From Erysipelotrichaceae bacterium (GTDB taxonomy: Bacteria; Bacillota_I; Bacilli_A; Erysipelotrichales; Erysipelotrichaceae), in the NCBI GenBank assembly GCA_900770275.1, contig CAAGJS010000107.1, positions 1-36,144 on the forward strand: 36,144 nucleotides of DNA, written 5' to 3'. Position 1 is the first letter of the stretch; the number at the start of each line of letters is the position of its first letter. Made by a program: the position numbers and the translations under genes. Under the pieces are notes generated by a model. It saw only the letters and a program-made list of their open reading frames with translations, made no database searches and was not told the DNA's origin. Positions 18,221 through 25,676 of the stretch are shown here, one piece after another.

Positions 18221-19294
18221 TTACAGCATTCCCTTTCGCTGCAGATCCTTGAAAGCATCGACCAGCAGCGTATTATCTTCATGCGTCAAAGCGCCGATAT
18301 GACCGACCCGGAACACCGTCTGTCGCAGCTCACCGCCATTGGGACAGACCCAGATACCATAATGATCCTTCAGCGTCAAAAAGATGTCATACGCATTGGC
18401 ATGAAGCGGATGCAGCGGCGTCACACCGTTGGCAGGCGACTGGGACACCATCGTAAACGGCAGCCCGTCAATCTTTCTGCGGAAGTCTTCCGCCTGCGCC
18501 GCAACCCGCGCCACCTCTGCCTGAGCACCACCACACGCATCAATTTCCTTTAACCGCGTATGAATCTGAAGCAGAATCCCGACCGCCGGCGTAAACGGCG
18601 TCTGCCCACGCTCCATATTGGTTAGCGCATCCGCAAGATTGAAGTACATTGAACGGACCCGGGCATGGTTCACGCGACCGACTGCCGAAGGAGCCAGCAC
18701 AACAATCGAAACACCCGGCGGACAGGCAAGTACCTTCTGCGACCCCGTAATCATCACATCCGCACCGCATCCCTTCATAGAGAACGGATCCGCCAGAAAC
18801 GAAGAGACGCAGTCACACACATAGAACAGATGATTCTTCCGGCAGAATTCACCGATCATCTGCGTATCATACAAAACACCGGTCGACGTCTCATCCACAT
18901 TGACCAGAAGCCCGGTAAACGGCTGACCATCATACGCGTACAGCATTTCACGCGTCAGCTTCTGTCCCGGTTTTAAAAGAAGTTCCGTATGAGGAATTGC
19001 ATGAATCTCACAAAGCTTTGCAAAGCGCGCCCCGAAGCTGCCGCCATTGATTACCAGCACATGGTCCTTTTCCGTAAAGCAGTTCATCACAACCGCTTCC
19101 ATCGCACCGGTCGAAGAACTGGTCAGAAAAAGGGACCTCGACCCCTGCGGCGCATCTGCAAACCTGAGCATCCACTGCTCATTCTCCAGCATCACTCTGG
19201 AAAACTCCGCCGTACGAAAATACGGAACCTGCTGCGCACCAACGGCGCACACTTCAGGCGAAGACATTACGGGTCCAACGGTAAAATTCAACAT
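18221..19294 (-). CDS. Class V PLP-dependent aminotransferase (AEP transaminase/alanine-glyoxylate type)
   Basis: About 357 residues: NFTVGPVMSSPEV at the start (the phosphate/substrate loop of this class), SSSTGAMEA (59-67) for the cofactor phosphate, NVDETSTGVLYD, Asp161 in CDCVSSF and the probable Schiff-base Lys187 in ITGSQKVLACPPG. The frame is open to 19327, but the ATG at 19294 has GGAGGTGA 5 nt upstream and starts at the family's usual N-terminus. The closest named families are 2-aminoethylphosphonate-pyruvate transaminase and alanine-glyoxylate/serine-glyoxylate aminotransferases. No phosphonate synthesis genes (PEP mutase, phosphonopyruvate decarboxylase) are in the window, so a phosphonate role is not supported. 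Its tight link with the cytidylyltransferase fusion suggests that it aminates a small phospho-precursor; this is inference. Confidence 0.85.
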   Translation of the reverse strand: MLNFTVGPVMSSPEVCAVGAQQVPYFRTAEFSRVMLENEQWMLRFADAPQGSRSLFLTSSSTGAMEAVVMNCFTEKDHVLVINGGSFGARFAKLCEIHAIPHTELLLKPGQKLTREMLYAYDGQPFTGLLVNVDETSTGVLYDTQMIGEFCRKNHLFYVCDCVSSFLADPFSMKGCGADVMITGSQKVLACPPGVSIVVLAPSAVGRVNHARVRSMYFNLADALTNMERGQTPFTPAVGILLQIHTRLKEIDACGGAQAEVARVAAQAEDFRRKIDGLPFTMVSQSPANGVTPLHPLHANAYDIFLTLKDHYGIWVCPNGGELRQTVFRVGHIGALTHEDNTLLVDAFKDLQRKGML

Positions 19295-19334
19295 CCTGTC
19301 ACCTCCACAACCTGTCTGCAACAACAATCTATTT

Positions 19335-20279
19335 TCACCGGCGGCTAAAACGAATCCGGTACGCTAAACAATAAACCCAGTACAAGTGATGACAAACAAG
19401 GAAAAACAACACCCGGTCCGTACGGCTGTTGGCAATAAAGTACTGTCGATGAAGCTGCACATAGCGGATACAGGTTTTCTCAGCCTCCCGTTCAGGACAC
19501 ACGGCCAGAATCGCCATATTCGATTTCAGCACAAGATTCTCCGCCAGTTCCTGATACTGCGGCACCCGGTCATGGACCGCCTGCTTTGCACCTTCTGCAA
19601 CGCTGCGCATATCATCGATTTTCTTCTTTGTAACAGGAGAACGTGAACAGCCGCTGTCACTTTTCGTATAAGAATAAACGATATCCGGAACAACGATACA
19701 GGACGGCTGCTTCATAGCACAGCGAAAGTTGAATTCCCAGTCTTCATGCGTACCATGACGCTCATCAAAGGCAATCCCCTGCAGGAATTCTCTCCGGTAA
19801 CAGTTGGCCTACACATGATGCGTAACCGTCGCGTCCCGAAGACATGCTTCCAGAAAACCGTATCCCGCCAGTTCTTGTTTTGACGGCTTTTCTTCTTCCA
19901 CCGTTGTTCGATCGGCAACCACCCGGTCCCCGCCGCAGATAAGATCATACCGCTTCTGCTCCAGAATCTCAGACCAGATGGAAACCGCCTCCGGATCCAG
20001 CAGATCATCCCCGTCCACAAACAGAACATATTCACCAGACGCTGCAGCCAGTCCCCGGTTGCGCGCCGCCGAAACACCGGCATTGGCCTGCGAAACGATA
20101 TGAAGACGCGGATCTGCCGCATACCGTTCAACAACCGACAGAGAACCATCAGTTGACCCATCATCAACCACGATCACTTCCTTCACCGGCAAAGACTGAC
20201 AGAAAAGCGAATCCATGCACGCCGCCAGCGAAGCGGCCTTGTTATAGACCGGAACAATGACGCTAATCGTTACCGGCAT
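19335..20279 (-). pseudogene. Glycosyltransferase family 2, interrupted by one in-frame amber codon
   Basis: From ATG 20279 the protein starts PVTISVIVPVYNKAASL, with VDDGSTDGS (38-46) and the DxD block FVDGDDLLDPE (87-97), a textbook GT2. The frame stops at a TAG (19811-19809, codon 157) after TVTHHV. It then continues in the same frame as ANCYRREFLQGIAFDERHG and THEDWEFNFRCAM, the C-terminal half with the ED catalytic-base motif, to a stop at 19335. GT2 enzymes of this kind usually have Trp before the (N)KLYRR-like segment, so TGG to TAG is the simplest change. Without the stop it would have 314 residues. It overlaps the wzx gene upstream by 17 nt. Nonsense mutation, base-call error or suppression are all possible. 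Confidence 0.85.
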
Positions 20280-21600
20280 GGTCTTCCCTCCGGCGCGTCC
20301 CCGGAAGCGCATCCTTGACTTCCTGCACCAGATCACGTACGTTCACACCCCGCAGCGTCAGCGCATGAATCACATCGATTGCAAACTGACGCGTGCCTGG
20401 AAACAGAGCCGGCGCCGCAACCGCAAGCACCGCCTGCGTCACTACCGTCGCAACAGCAGCTCCACAGATCCCGTAGCGCGGAATCAATAAGGCATTCAAA
20501 GCGACATTCATCACCACACCGATGAAGGAAAAGCCAGTCACCAGCCGCGACTGGTTTTCACCCAGCAGCCACAGGTCACGTATCTTGGTCAGATGCGAAA
20601 ACAGCGAAGACCAGACCATGATCATTAACGCCGGCGCCGCCGCCGCATAATCGGCGCCATACAGCATCTGAACCACCCATCTGGCAAAGATGGTAATCAA
20701 AACCGAGTACAGCATGGAAAACCAGACCAGCGACGCCAGCACCTGCGTCACACGCAGATTGTAGCTGGGAGCATTGTTCTGGCGCATCTCCATCAGCACC
20801 GGCCGTGCCGAAAGCGAAAGCGACTCCGGAATGAATGAAATCAGATTACAGATCGTAACGGCAGCGCTGTAATAGCCCACTTCCGCCGTCGAATGCATCA
20901 TCTGCTTGATCATGACCCTATCGATTTCGGAATACAGCGACAGCATCACCGCCGCAATCAGATACGGCAAACAGGCTTTCAGAAGATCCCTGCAGATGTC
21001 GCGGCTGATACGGATCGGATGCGTGCAGTCCCTGTGAAACATGGGGATATAAAACAACATGTTCAGCAGATACAGAAGCGTCTCATAGAACGCAAACCAG
21101 TAAATGTTTTTCCCGCTCACCAGAATATAGATCCGATAGGCGCTGGCAATGGCAAACGCCGCCATATCCACGATCGCCGTCTTCTTCGATAGCAGTTTGT
21201 ACTGGTACCAGTAATCCACCGTATTGAAGGCGCTGAACAGCAGCCGCAGACTCATGATACCGGCAATCTTCAGCAATTGCGGATCATGATCCATGTAATA
21301 AACAAGAACCGAAATCGAAAGAACCGAAATCAATCCGGCAAGAAAACGCAGAAACGTAGCCGAAGCAATCACTTCCCCGTCCCTCTCCTTGTAGAAAATC
21401 AGCCGGTTGATAATGACCGTTTCCAGCCCCAGATACGTAAAACTGGAAAAGAAGCTGACATAGGAAGCGATATAGGTGATTTCACCATAGTTGGACGGAC
21501 CCAGATACCGGACCGTTGCCACGCCCACAAAAAAGCTGACAGCCAGCTGGAAAATCTGGTTGATCATCATCCAGGTTGTATTGTGCAAGAGCCGGTTCAT
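20263..21600 (-). CDS. wzx: Wzx-type polysaccharide flippase (second copy)
   Basis: About 445 residues and 12-14 membrane segments. The N-terminus NTTWMMINQIFQLAVSF and the loop VRYLGPSNYGEITYIASYV correspond to those of the first flippase (10220-11551). SEIDRVMIKQMMHSTAEVGYY matches its helix 7 region. Either ATG 21600 or GTG 21609 could be the start; neither has a clear ribosome site, and translation may be coupled to the upstream gene, which stops at 21612. A second flippase in one region means either two repeat units or a locus put together from two clusters. The neighbours are a glycosyltransferase-like gene upstream and the broken GT2 downstream. Confidence 0.9.
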   Translation of the reverse strand: MNRLLHNTTWMMINQIFQLAVSFFVGVATVRYLGPSNYGEITYIASYVSFFSSFTYLGLETVIINRLIFYKERDGEVIASATFLRFLAGLISVLSISVLVYYMDHDPQLLKIAGIMSLRLLFSAFNTVDYWYQYKLLSKKTAIVDMAAFAIASAYRIYILVSGKNIYWFAFYETLLYLLNMLFYIPMFHRDCTHPIRISRDICRDLLKACLPYLIAAVMLSLYSEIDRVMIKQMMHSTAEVGYYSAAVTICNLISFIPESLSLSARPVLMEMRQNNAPSYNLRVTQVLASLVWFSMLYSVLITIFARWVVQMLYGADYAAAAPALMIMVWSSLFSHLTKIRDLWLLGENQSRLVTGFSFIGVVMNVALNALLIPRYGICGAAVATVVTQAVLAVAAPALFPGTRQFAIDVIHALTLRGVNVRDLVQEVKDALPGTRRREDHAGND

Positions 21601-21611
21601 CTGTGTCACGG

Positions 21612-22619
21612 TTACTTTTCACTTCCTAAGGCGTCCTGAATCTTCTTTTTCAAAGCCTGCGGCCCGTCGTGAATCAAAATGAGCCAGCAGCGCTCGATCA
21701 TCCTCTGCGCCTCCACGACCGGATGATCAAGAGCCATGATGCGGTTTCTGCGCTGTTCATAGGCAAGGTCCGGAATCACATAGTCCGGATGTTTCAGAGG
21801 AAATTCCAGCTCATATGTCTTCATATTGAAGACGCGCCGGATCCCCCGCGGCAGACGGTCCAGCGCATCGCTGTGGGCCGCATGCGCATCACAGCCGATA
21901 TTGGAGATCAGATTTTTCTTCGGAACAATCATGACCTGATTCTGCAGATAGCCGGCCAGGTTCATGAAATACTCATCGCCGGGGATATGACCGTCATAGG
22001 CATCGTGGGCAATGACATTCTGAATCTGTTTCCAGTGCGATGGATGCCCCTGCGCAAGGATCCATTCCTTCAGACAGCGCTGCACATAGGGATCCGTCTT
22101 GTACCCGGCTTTCTGATAATCGTCCACCGTCCGTTTCCAGCGGGCAACGCCCCAGATACTGCCATAGCGTGAAAACAGATAGTCCGCTGTCACATCAGAG
22201 CTGATGCCTTCATGGTTCATGCCGCAGATCAGGCTGATCCGCGTATCATCTTTATACTTTTCCAGAAGTTCGCGGCAGTATTCAAAAAAGCTCACCGAAG
22301 GAAGAATATCGTCTTCCAGGATGACGCAGCGGTCCACGTGGGACCAGATCACATCATTGGTATAGGCATCGGTCGCATACATCCCGTAGTTATGGTCCGC
22401 ATAGCACCGGTGCACCTTGCACTCCCAGTCGATTTCCGTATCAAACATGTGCCGCGACTGGTTGATGCGGTTCCATTCATCATCGTTTCTGCCGCCGTCC
22501 GAAATGAGAAAAAGCTCGCTCGGGCGGGCCTGACGGATCACTTCAAACTGCTTCCGCTGAAGATCCGGGCGGATCCAGATATTTGTTTTAACAGGTACAT
22601 CCACTAGATACGGCTTCAT
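21612..22619 (-). CDS. Glycosyltransferase-like protein (GNT-I/HlpA-like fold suspected)
   Basis: A 335-residue soluble protein beginning MKPYLVDVPVKTNIWIRPD. Residues about 1-60 look like a nucleotide-sugar fold (ELFLISDGGRNDDEW), and WSHVDRCVILEDDILPSVSFFEYC near 90-113 carries an EDD metal-binding motif in the style of GNT-I and related GT-A enzymes. DGHIPGDEYFMNLAGYL near 208-224 could hold the catalytic acid. Proteins of this sort are often annotated as hemolysin-like or glycosyltransferase family 2-like in capsule loci. It overlaps licD by 4 nt (ATGA), so the two are translated together. The specificity is not known. Confidence 0.65.
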   Translation of the reverse strand: MKPYLVDVPVKTNIWIRPDLQRKQFEVIRQARPSELFLISDGGRNDDEWNRINQSRHMFDTEIDWECKVHRCYADHNYGMYATDAYTNDVIWSHVDRCVILEDDILPSVSFFEYCRELLEKYKDDTRISLICGMNHEGISSDVTADYLFSRYGSIWGVARWKRTVDDYQKAGYKTDPYVQRCLKEWILAQGHPSHWKQIQNVIAHDAYDGHIPGDEYFMNLAGYLQNQVMIVPKKNLISNIGCDAHAAHSDALDRLPRGIRRVFNMKTYELEFPLKHPDYVIPDLAYEQRRNRIMALDHPVVEAQRMIERCWLILIHDGPQALKKKIQDALGSEK

Positions 22620-23437
22620 TGTTCCTCATCCTTGTACCACACATCATACGAGTGATGCGTAACACGCTGCTTAACTGGCGGTAACTGCATATAATCCCCG
22701 TACATGACAGTTAATATCGGATCGTAGGCGGCCGGTACCACAAAGTCATGGCCCTCAAACGGCATCGTCGTAGTCTGCTCAAACCAGACTCCTTCCAGAA
22801 TTTCCGGCTTCAAAGCATCGCAGACAATACTGACATACGGCTCCAGTTTTGTGGCGCGGCGCGAAGCACAAAACGCATCCTGCTCCTTAACCAGCGTTGA
22901 AACCGGCTGATGTGTCGAAAACAGCTTCAATACCGCAACGGCACAGTTCTTATACCAGGCTCTTCCCGGTACGTTGACCATCCAGGTGCGATGCGTCAAG
23001 CGATTCCGGTATTTTAATGCCTCGCTGGCGAAGGCTTCGGCCTCCTGGCGGGTTGTACCGATGTTATCCAACGGAAAAACATCCAGATAAACACCCAGCT
23101 GAACATCACTGTCGCAATACTCTTTCAAAACCGTCCGCGTATCATACACCTTGCCGGAAGATACATAGAGATCCGGAATCTGATGATACGAAGCAAAAGC
23201 AAAATCCGGATTCGTTTTTTCCTGGTTGTAGATCGCGGCGAATTTCTCGTAGTCTTCCCTTGGCATCGCAACATCCACATCATCATCCCAGGGAATATAG
23301 CCATGGTGCCGAACAGCTCCCAGCAGCGTGCCACCGACCAGATAATAGCGAAGCTGATGCGAACGGCAGAACGCATCAAAGTCCACCAGCATCGCCAGCA
23401 TGATCTGTTTCATTTCTTCAAGCGTTACGGTTCGCAT
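22616..23437 (-). CDS. LicD-family phosphotransferase
   Basis: A 273-residue protein with the LicD signature GGTLLGAVRHHGYIPWDDDV (35-54), then DVAMPREDYEKF; the Asp cluster 51-55 is the metal/nucleotidyl site. LGVYLDVFPLDNIG near 133-146 is also typical. LicD enzymes transfer a phospho-group (phosphocholine in Haemophilus and pneumococcus; polyol phosphates in others) from a CDP-linked donor to a glycan. No choline uptake or kinase genes (licA/licB/licC) are nearby, but the same operon encodes a CDP-forming fusion protein (16883-18202). That makes a non-choline substituent the better guess. The ATG is preceded by GGGAGGGG. It lies 46 nt after the DegT gene. Confidence 0.88.
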   Translation of the reverse strand: MRTVTLEEMKQIMLAMLVDFDAFCRSHQLRYYLVGGTLLGAVRHHGYIPWDDDVDVAMPREDYEKFAAIYNQEKTNPDFAFASYHQIPDLYVSSGKVYDTRTVLKEYCDSDVQLGVYLDVFPLDNIGTTRQEAEAFASEALKYRNRLTHRTWMVNVPGRAWYKNCAVAVLKLFSTHQPVSTLVKEQDAFCASRRATKLEPYVSIVCDALKPEILEGVWFEQTTTMPFEGHDFVVPAAYDPILTVMYGDYMQLPPVKQRVTHHSYDVWYKDEEQ

Positions 23438-23483
23438 CTTCCCCTCCCTGATTCAGAATACGGCAGCACTGAGCTGCATTTGT

Positions 23484-24605
23484 TTATCTTTTGTATGCGT
23501 CACGCGCATGAAGAATGACATCACAGATGAAATCCACATCCTCCAGCGCCAGCTCAGCATACAACGGCAGCGTCAGTACGCGCCTACTCAGCATTAGCGC
23601 AACCGGCGTCAAAGAAGAATCATACCGGTCCCGGTAACAGGCGCATTCGCTGCTGATCGGATAGAAATACTTGCGGGCATGAATATGATGCGTCGAAAGT
23701 ACCTCAAACAGCTCGTCACGGTCCATGCCGAACGTTTCCGGATCAACGATGACCGGGAAATAGGCATAGTTTGACTGCACACCAGTCTGAAGCACATTCA
23801 GCTGCAGACCCGGGACATGGCTGAGATGACTCCGGTAGCGCTCGGCGACGGCTTTGCGCTTTTGAATTTCCTGATCCACATGCCGCAGGTTGCACAACCC
23901 CATGGCGGCACAGAATTCATTCATCTTGGCATTTGCACCAACCAGTTCCACATCTTCCGGACTCTCGATGCCAAAGTCTTTCAACAGAGAGATCTTCCGG
24001 ATCAGGTCAGGATCTTTTGTGCAGACAGCTCCGCCTTCAATGGTATGGAACACCTTGGTCGCATGGAAGCTGATACAGCTGGCGTCGCCAAAGTTCATGA
24101 CGCCCTGGCCTCGACAGGTTTCGCCAAAAGCGTGTGCCGCGTCATAGATCACTTTCAGGTGATGCTTGTCCGCAATCTGCTGAATGGCTTTAACATCACA
24201 TACATTGCCATAGACATGAACCGGCATGATGGCACAGGTACGATCCGTGATCAGATCTTCGATCTTTTCCGGATCCATCGTAAAATCGTCCGGTTTCACG
24301 TCGCAGAAGACGGGTGTCAGACCGTTGCGTACGATGGCATGCGTCGTTGAGATAAAGGTGAACGGTGTCGTAATGACTTCGCCCTTTAATCCCAATGCTG
24401 CCAAGGACAGTTCCAGCGCCGCATGGCCATTGACTACCAGGTCCAGATTCTTTACTCCAAGATACTTCTTCAGCTGTTCGATGAGCTGCTGGTGCTTGGA
24501 CCCGTTATTGGTGAGCCAGCGGGACTGCCACAGATCTTTTATCTCATCACAGTATTCATTAAACGAAGGCATCGAGGAGCGGGTTACCAAAATATCCTTA
24601 TCCAT
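23484..24605 (-). CDS. DegT/DnrJ/EryC1/StrS-type nucleotide-sugar aminotransferase (VioA-like)
   Basis: The 373 residues are of the sugar aminotransferase family: SRWLTNNGSKHQQLIEQL near 29-46, VNGHAALELSLAALGLKG, ITTPFTFISTTHAIVRNG, MPVHVYGNVCDVKAIQ, IYDAAHAFG with the PLP-ring Asp, and SFHATKVFHTIEGGAVCT with the likely Schiff-base Lys. The WLTNNG and PVHVYGNVCDV blocks resemble VioA/dTDP-4-amino-4,6-dideoxyglucose transaminases; that subgroup assignment is from memory. It lies 10 nt after capE, so it might instead aminate the CapE 4-keto product, as PseC does. No rmlAB or later pse genes are present in the window. There is no ribosome site before ATG 24605, so coupling to capE is likely. 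Confidence 0.85.
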   Translation of the reverse strand: MDKDILVTRSSMPSFNEYCDEIKDLWQSRWLTNNGSKHQQLIEQLKKYLGVKNLDLVVNGHAALELSLAALGLKGEVITTPFTFISTTHAIVRNGLTPVFCDVKPDDFTMDPEKIEDLITDRTCAIMPVHVYGNVCDVKAIQQIADKHHLKVIYDAAHAFGETCRGQGVMNFGDASCISFHATKVFHTIEGGAVCTKDPDLIRKISLLKDFGIESPEDVELVGANAKMNEFCAAMGLCNLRHVDQEIQKRKAVAERYRSHLSHVPGLQLNVLQTGVQSNYAYFPVIVDPETFGMDRDELFEVLSTHHIHARKYFYPISSECACYRDRYDSSLTPVALMLSRRVLTLPLYAELALEDVDFICDVILHARDAYKR

Positions 24606-24615
24606 AGATCATGCA

Positions 24616-25662
24616 TTAATACTTTGTGCTGATCGGGCCACCGAAGAGATCGAGCTTCTTGAGAAGTTCTTCCATTCCCTTCTGGTCAAGACGCTCCGTA
24701 TTGTGGCTGTCGTACTCATCCGCGGTATCAACAGCCTTGTTACCCTTGGTGAAGTAGCTGTCGTAATTGAGGTCGCGGTTATCCGCATGGACACGGAAAT
24801 AGCTTCCCATATCCTCTGCCCTGAGCATCTCTTCCCGCGTAACGAGAACTTCATACAGCTTTTCGCCATGACGGGTACCGATATAGTTGATGGCATCATC
24901 ACTGTGCTTAAGGGACAGAACCGCCTTGGCCAGCGTATCGATCGTAGCGGCCGGTGCTTTCTGAACGAAGAGGTCCCCCTGATTGCCATGGGAGAAGGCA
25001 AACAGGACCAGGTCCACCGCATCTTCAAGCGTCATCATGAAGCGAGTCATATGCGGATTGGTAATCGTAATCGGAAGATGCTCATCAATCTGCTCGCAGA
25101 ACAGCGGAATGACGGAGCCGCGGGAAGCCATCACGTTGCCATAGCGCGTAAGGCAGAGAACCGGATCCCCTTCCTCCATCTGACGGCTGCGGGCGATGAC
25201 ATTTTTCTCCATCAGTGCCTTGGTCATGCCCATCGCATTGATCGGATAAGCGGCCTTATCTGTGGAAAGGAAGACCGCCTTCTTCACATGATTGGCTACG
25301 CAGGCGGAAATCACATTGTTAGAGCCAAGGACATTGGTCTTCACCGCCTCGATCGGATAAAACTCGCAGGAAGGAACCTGCTTCAGCGCCGCCGCATGGA
25401 ACACATAGTCCGCGCCGCGGAACGCACCTTCAATCGAGTTATAGTCACGCACATCACCGATATAGAACTTCAGCTTTTCGAAGCTTTCGGGATATTCGGC
25501 CTGATAGCGGTGACGCATATCGTCCTGCTTCTTTTCGTCGCGGGAGACGATACGGATCTCCTTGATGTCCGTATTTAGAAAACGTTTAGCAACCGCGTTG
25601 CCGAAAGATCCCGTTCCACCGGGAATCACAAGAATCTTGTCCCTGAAAATTGAATCTGTCAT
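24616..25662 (-). CDS. capE: CapE: UDP-GlcNAc 4,6-dehydratase/5-epimerase
   Basis: An extended SDR of 348 residues: GGTGSFG (15-21) for NAD(P), RDEKKQDDMRHRY (41-53), GDVRDYNSIEGAF, HAAALKQVPSCEFYP, LSTDKAAYP, and the altered active-site pair Met144/Lys148 (MGMTK) in place of YxxxK, which is normal in CapE/FlaA1-type dehydratases. It makes UDP-2-acetamido-2,6-dideoxy-hex-4-ulose, the substrate of CapF. The ATG at 25662 is chosen over one at 25680 because AGAGGAGGG lies directly before it. It follows the cpsE gene by 14 nt. The PseB reading (first step of pseudaminic acid) is the main alternative, but capF and capG in the window favour UDP-FucNAc. Confidence 0.92.
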   Translation of the reverse strand: MTDSIFRDKILVIPGGTGSFGNAVAKRFLNTDIKEIRIVSRDEKKQDDMRHRYQAEYPESFEKLKFYIGDVRDYNSIEGAFRGADYVFHAAALKQVPSCEFYPIEAVKTNVLGSNNVISACVANHVKKAVFLSTDKAAYPINAMGMTKALMEKNVIARSRQMEEGDPVLCLTRYGNVMASRGSVIPLFCEQIDEHLPITITNPHMTRFMMTLEDAVDLVLFAFSHGNQGDLFVQKAPAATIDTLAKAVLSLKHSDDAINYIGTRHGEKLYEVLVTREEMLRAEDMGSYFRVHADNRDLNYDSYFTKGNKAVDTADEYDSHNTERLDQKGMEELLKKLDLFGGPISTKY

Positions 25663-25676
25663 ACACCCTCCTCTAA

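Noticed and set aside
18221..19294. Phosphonate (aminoethylphosphonate) pathway
   Set aside because: The aminotransferase resembles AEP transaminases, but PEP mutase and phosphonopyruvate decarboxylase are absent from the window, so a phosphonate role is not claimed.
19809..19811. Pyrrolysine at the internal TAG
   Set aside because: GT2 enzymes have no known pyrrolysine site and the position fits Trp; no pyl genes are in the window.
19712..20167. 151-codon minus frame inside the broken GT2
   Set aside because: It is in another frame over the same DNA; the GT2 motifs lie in the frame with the amber stop. The two halves share a frame, so a frameshift explanation is not needed.
24226..25578. 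450-codon open frame on the plus strand
   Set aside because: It runs antisense across the aminotransferase and capE genes, both with clear motifs; its composition (Ile/Arg/His-rich) is that of a shadow frame.
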